The position numbers and the translations under genes are program-made. This document shows positions 36,211 through 64,000 of a DNA stretch of 64,000 bases, piece by piece (the stretch's first letter is position 1; each line of letters starts with the position of its first letter). The stretch is from positions 53,845,602-53,909,601 of the forward strand of contig CM067356.1 in NCBI GenBank assembly GCA_034190875.2, read 5' to 3'. Under the pieces are notes generated by a model. It had not been told where the DNA came from, ran no database searches, and saw only the letters and a program-made list of their open reading frames with translations. The stretch is from Urechis unicinctus. Taxonomy: Eukaryota > Annelida > Polychaeta > Xenopneusta > Urechidae.

Positions 36211-36232
36211 GTGATTGTGTCCCAATAAGGTC
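36211..36232 (-). repeat. Dispersed repeat family core, member g
   Basis: GTGATTGTGTCCCAATAAGG, followed by AGGAAGTGGGTCATATCC. The reverse complement of member a shows the same order of words. Confidence 0.7.
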
Positions 36233-36430
36233 ATAGCAGGAAGTGGGTCATATCCACTCCCGCAGCCAGGCCGCAAGAATAAGGTCGCTCCTGTGGTGCA
36301 ACGGGGGAGTATCTACGACAACCGGGCAATCTATCCGATGTTTAAGAATGAACAGGGCTCTGTTGTCACCTTGACATATTACCAAGTCTTCTGATATTAA
36401 CACCACGAACATTACTGTAAAGGCGTACAT

Positions 36431-36535
36431 CATCACCAAGTCGCGAATGGGCATAATATCAACCCAGTCATCACCAAGTCGCGACTTGGCATAATATCAA
36501 CCAAGTCATCGACAAGTTGTGAATTGAGAAATAAA
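36431..36535 (+). repeat. 38-bp tandem repeat, about 2.8 copies
   Basis: Starts at 36431, 36469 and 36507. Each unit holds CATCACCAAGTCGCGA and GGCATAATATCAAC; the third is diverged. Confidence 0.85.
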
Positions 36536-37189
36536 CACGACTTTGTAAGGATTGTTTTGGTGGTAGAAGTTGGAAGAGTGTCTGTCGCCTTCTGCACCCC
36601 GCATTATCGTTTACCCGCAACTCTCGTTGCTTATACATTTCAGGTCAATTAAATAGGTAAAGGTCAATTTAAGGTTATAACAAAGAGACCAACAACCTTG
36701 GTCTTTTAAGGACCCTTCGATTTTGAAGAGCTTGTGTTTACGGTGCCATCAGATGGCACTATCTTGTGTGGTGTCCAGAACACCCATACTGCTACCAACA
36801 CACATTTCCACAGACGAAACACTCCTGTTCATTAATCTGTAATGCAGGCGTGTCACTATTACACATTAAATCCACTAAGTGCTTAAAAGCTATTTTCATG
36901 GAAGGTTGCACTCGAATAATGTCTTAATTGAGGGTGTCTATTGGTACAAATAATGGCCCATATATTGTTATATGCTGTGAATTTGACACAAGACTTTGGC
37001 TGATGCATGATAATATGGTCAACCACATCAGATGCTAATACTTTTTACATTGAAACAAGGAGTTACATATAAATGAGTTACATATAAATGGGCAAGGTCT
37101 CTTCATGGGCCATGTCCCATTGATTAAACCCTTGCTGCTGGGAGGAGATGTCTAAGCATTACTCACCAACCAATCACAGAAAGAACATG

Positions 37190-37195
37190 TTTATT
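37190..37195 (-). promoter_or_regulatory. Candidate distal poly(A) signal of the TMEM132 gene
   Basis: AATAAA on the - strand (TTCAATAAACATG), about 1.97 kb after the stop codon. Confidence 0.3.
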
Positions 37196-38854
37196 GAATA
37201 CATTTTGACAGAACAGTAGCATCACAAATAACAAAGACTGTAAGTTGAAATTCTGCATAAAATAAACTTGATTATCATATGTTTGTTATGCGAGTAGTGA
37301 CCTTGACATTACTTAGCCATGACAACAAGGGTAGCAGCTTCAAATTCTGCTGTGGAGAGTACAATCTGTAGCAACCAAAATACTGGATCATAAAATTATG
37401 ACAAGTTAAATAATCATACTATGAAGCAGTGCTCCCATAGCTATTCAATAAAGAATCATTAACTCTAGGTTTTTACAATCAATACACAGCTGCAGAGGTT
37501 AAAGTTGTCATGGAGACAGGTATAAAAGAAAATCTACAAGTACAGTGATATTATGGCAAACTATAGATTAAATTTACACATAATGCATACACATATAACC
37601 AACTCAAGTGAGGTATTTAGAGATATTTTGAAAAAAAAATTGATATAAAAACATTCTACAACAGTCTGAACATTGAATGACTAGTCAGCATCTTTGGCAA
37701 ATTAGAAAATACAACCAGCCATATTAGCTGATGTACTTGGCAATCATTCTTGAAAACCATTGTGGTATTACCATGAAAATATTGCAAATATTTAGAAAGA
37801 TGGTTCACCCAGTAAGCACCTTTTGTTCTGAAATCAAAATCGATTCAGTCACTGCAACAAAATTAAATGGGACACAAATCAATAAACGAAAACCATGAGG
37901 TGTTGATTTTCTGAGATGTTTGTGTTTATGAAATGGACATCAAAATGACTGTCCCGCACTAAATAACAAATTATTACTGTTATGTTAACATTCATCAAGA
38001 TGTGACGTGAGAATAATCCATCTTGAAATGGTAACTTTTTATTTTTCAAGATGTCACAATGACAGACAATAAATATAATTGATGGCCTGCACAGATGACA
38101 TCTCACAGCTAACTTGAAATGCCTTCAATGAATTATCCATAAGTCTATCTTTAAGTAACGTTGTTTTAAGATTGTGCCTCATGTCATAGAACTGCTTTTA
38201 TTTGGTGCGTTTTGTTGACTAGTTAACAACTTCTGCGAGACAGTGTTATCAAATAATGGCATCGCTGACCTAAAAGAATCATGGCTTATACTTAAACCGA
38301 CTACAGTAACAAAGCTAATTAATGCCTGCTTTATCAGCGGTCAACCAGAAAACTAGATGAGATTTTTCAAAACATTGTTCCTATAGATTGAAGACTACAG
38401 CTGTCGCAAGAAAAGGGGGCTGTATCAAAACCATTTCACTATGCAAGAAAAGGGGCAGTATCAAAACAATGCCATAATGAAAATTGGTCATTAACACACA
38501 CATGGTCACACACTAAATCCTCTATAATATCAATTGTATTCTGTTGCACAATGGTTTTAGAGATGAGGATCACATCGCCACGAGTTGATAAGCTATGAAG
38601 ATTAACTATACCTTAGAAACACTCTACAACATTCAGAATACCTTCCATTCAACATTCACACCTGGAGATATCAATGCAACTTTTCACCACTAGAAGGACT
38701 GTAAGCTTACATGTGCTAACGAGGTCTCATAAAATACATGGCTTCCATGAGGGTCAATAAAATACACCTGTACTAATGATGTACCTCAAAATAACACGTA
38801 CCTGTATATAGGGTGGAAATTACACCTGTGAGGTACCGCCTGCATTAAAGAGGT

Positions 38855-38960
38855 CACAACAAGGTCACACCAGCCTTAACAAGGTCACACCTGCCTTAAC
38901 AAGGTTATACCTGCACTAACAAGGTCACAGCAAGATCATACCAGCATTAATGAGGCCCCA
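38855..38960. repeat. Short tandem repeat, about 22-bp unit
   Basis: Four to five imperfect units of AACAAGGTCACACCTGCCTT type, within the probable 3' untranslated region. Confidence 0.75.
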
Positions 38961-39159
38961 CAAAATATACCATCCATTTATATACAAAATCTCCATACAC
39001 ATTCATCCACACTCTTTAACAACGATTCTCCCAATATCATAACTAGATGCAACGTTCTACATAAAGCACTGTCCTATACATCAGATCCTGCGGGCAATGC
39101 TGCCACACACACTGCCATGGCAACACCACATTCACTTAGTCACGTCAGTCTGTTAATGG

Positions 39160-39164
39160 TTTAT

Positions 39165-39165
<1 letters not shown>
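39160..39165 (-). promoter_or_regulatory. AATAAA overlapping the TMEM132 stop codon
   Basis: The coding end reads GCTTGAATAAACC on the - strand. The last A of the TGA stop is the first A of AATAAA. It could be a chance hexamer or a proximal poly(A) signal giving an almost UTR-less mRNA. Confidence 0.4.
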
Positions 39166-62365
<23,200 letters not shown>

Positions 62366-64000
62366 CTGAACACAATACAACACAGAACAACATCAGAAAG
62401 ACATAGTAAAAGTTGACAAGAAGTACATGGTATCAGCTGGTAAAAACGAAGTGTGACACAGTCAGGAATTATGCGTGACAGTGACACCTAAGTCCTCGTC
62501 TTTGTGACGTAGTTGTGCTTAGTTTAATTCCACCAAAACAAAACAGCCATCTCGCTTACCCAGAAGGTGCCAAAATACAGACCATGAATTAATTAACCGT
62601 AAGGACGTTGACAATTTAAATCTTTAATCTTTGATTGAAGACGACTGGAAGCTTTCCAATAAGAGTCGATATGATGGATGAAGACTAAATTAAATTCTAC
62701 ATGAAAGCTACGTGTGTAGCCTACATACAGAAGTCTCCAATGATGAACTGCGTTAACAATCGAACCACTGCGTTGATCCCAACAAAAGCACACCACAGAA
62801 GCTAAGATAATTTCGTTCCCGAAGGTTCACATTGGTAAAGAAAACTATATAGTGAGGTCGTGGGAGGGACGTAGTGAGGCTGTGGGATGGACGTAGGAGG
62901 GACGTAGTGAGGTCGTGGGAGGGACGTAGTGAGGTTGTGGGAGGGATGTAGTGAGGTCGTGGGAGGGACGTAGTGAGGAGGTTGTGGTCGGGACGTAGTG
63001 AGGTCGTGGTCGGAACGTAGTGAGGTCGTGGGAGGGACGTAGTGAGGTCGTAGTGAGAGTGTGGAACGAATGCGGTGAGGGTGTGGGTGAGACGTAGGTG
63101 ATTGTACATAGTGGGGTCGTGTGAAGGGCGAAGTGAGGTTGAGGGTGGGACTTGGTGAGGTTGCAGGTAGGACGTAGTGCGGTTGTGTGGGATGCAGTGA
63201 GGTCGAGGAGGGACGTAGTGATGTTGTGTGGGACGTAATGAGGATGAGTGTGGGGGGCAGTGAGGATGAGTGAGGGATATAGTAAGTTTGAGGGAGCGAA
63301 GTAGTGAGTGTGTGTGTGGGACGTAGTGAGGTTGTGTATGGGACGCAGTGAGTTTGTGAGAGGCTGAGGCGCTCGGCTCCCGCTGGCAAGTTTCCGAGTA
63401 CCGATCTGCTGCAGAGTCGCTATATAGGGGATACAAGAAGGGCACTGCGAACAACATGACCAGCAACAAGTGTAACAACAGATACCTCAAGAGGGATTAT
63501 AAGGGTGTCCTGTTTCTTCCAATGAGGTCAGTCAAGTTCATTGTGGTTTACTGAACACACCTCAAAATTTTAGTGCTGGTAGATAGTGGCTCGGCGCTCG
63601 GAAGCGGCTCGGAAGCGGCTCAGAAGCTTGGCATCGGGAACCGAGCACCTGTGGTAGGCAGGGGCGTCGCGAGGTTATGGATGGGCCTAACTGAGGTTGT
63701 GTTTGACACGTAGTTGGGTAATGGTAACTCCGTATGGCTTATTCAATCATCCCAAATTGCATTCTCATTGAGTCGGTACACCTCGCATGAACACAGATTT
63801 ATCACCTACCAATCCGCGGTTACATCTCCGCCGATTAAATTCCAACCACCATACACCCCGCCCACCGCTAAAGCCGACGAATAGAAGCTGACTGCGTCGC
63901 ATTGGAAAACGGTAGGCCGGGGGAGGGGGGCACATTGATTTTCTGGTTAAGTTGGGAGCAGGACGAGAAGAGAAAGGGGATGGAGAGTAAAAAAGAGAGA
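62366..64000 (-). other. TMEM132 intron running off the window
   Basis: No further TMEM132 exon recognised. The long frames at 62753-63490 are produced by the repeat array there. Confidence 0.6.
62855..63370. repeat. Irregular minisatellite, about 18-24-bp unit
   Basis: Units of GACGTAGTGAGGTCGTGGGA with many indels. The 195- and 245-codon - strand frames rich in Thr-Ser-Leu-Arg-Pro and His-Tyr-Val-Pro are repeat translations. Confidence 0.9.

Larger units (their letters stand above)
33769..37189. other. Intergenic, no recognisable gene
   Basis: No coding signal found. Contains two cores of the dispersed repeat, a C-rich run at about 36090-36108 and a short 38-bp tandem array. Confidence 0.5.
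37190..39164 (-). other. Probable 3' untranslated region of the TMEM132 gene
   Basis: About 2 kb of AT-rich, non-coding sequence after the stop codon at 39165. A clean - strand AATAAA lies at 37190-37195 and is a plausible distal poly(A) signal. The extent is inferred; no transcript is available here. Confidence 0.35.

Noticed and set aside
62753-63490. 245-codon - strand frame rich in Pro, Thr, Ser and His
   Set aside because: It is the translation of an irregular tandem array that stays open in two frames at once.

Overview
This is eukaryotic nuclear DNA from an invertebrate animal. It is mostly non-coding, and its genes have spliced GT-AG exons and long introns. It is full of microsatellites and minisatellites, and carries decayed Ty3/gypsy and PIF/Harbinger elements and many short fold-back elements. 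The one clear host gene is a TMEM132-family neural adhesion protein. Bilaterian marine invertebrate is the best general guess; nothing here fixes the species. There are no bacterial operons, CRISPR arrays or rRNA genes.

Layout. 1-5002: two head-to-tail pieces of one Ty3/gypsy retrotransposon. The 3' part of one copy runs directly into the gag of the next with no LTR between them, and only the final 3' LTR (4819-5002) remains. 5087-7092: a PIF/Harbinger transposase pseudogene with four exon-like blocks. 7.1-16.7 kb: no genes, but several small elements: a degenerate tandem array, two hAT-like MITEs with perfect 8-bp target duplications (10291-10517 and 13169-13450), two adjacent near-perfect palindromes (11821-11990) and an ~830-bp non-autonomous element. 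16.7-17.7 kb: an unrecognised four-exon gene of 141 codons on the + strand. 17.9-21.2 kb: fragments of a transposase tail and a RecQ-like helicase on the - strand, the helicase broken at its DEAH box. 21.2-37 kb: no gene; a 2.1-kb element with 149-bp inverted repeats, a dispersed repeat family and an 84-nt poly(G) run.

37.2-62.4 kb, and probably beyond 64 kb: a - strand TMEM132 gene. I can place six coding exons with matching splice phases (62365-62173, 49506-49363, 43117-42915, 42081-41754, 40995-40792, 40382-39165), about 762 codons covering the ectodomain's C-terminal part, the membrane segment and the cytoplasmic tail. The signal peptide and N-terminal domains must lie past the right edge. 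Its introns hold many tandem arrays (units of 21, 26, 28, 30, 35, 40, 42 and ~127 bp).

The most unusual items are the LTR-less gypsy junction, the twin palindromes, the MITEs with intact target duplications, the 149-bp inverted-repeat element, and the orphan four-exon gene. No unified new system is demonstrated.
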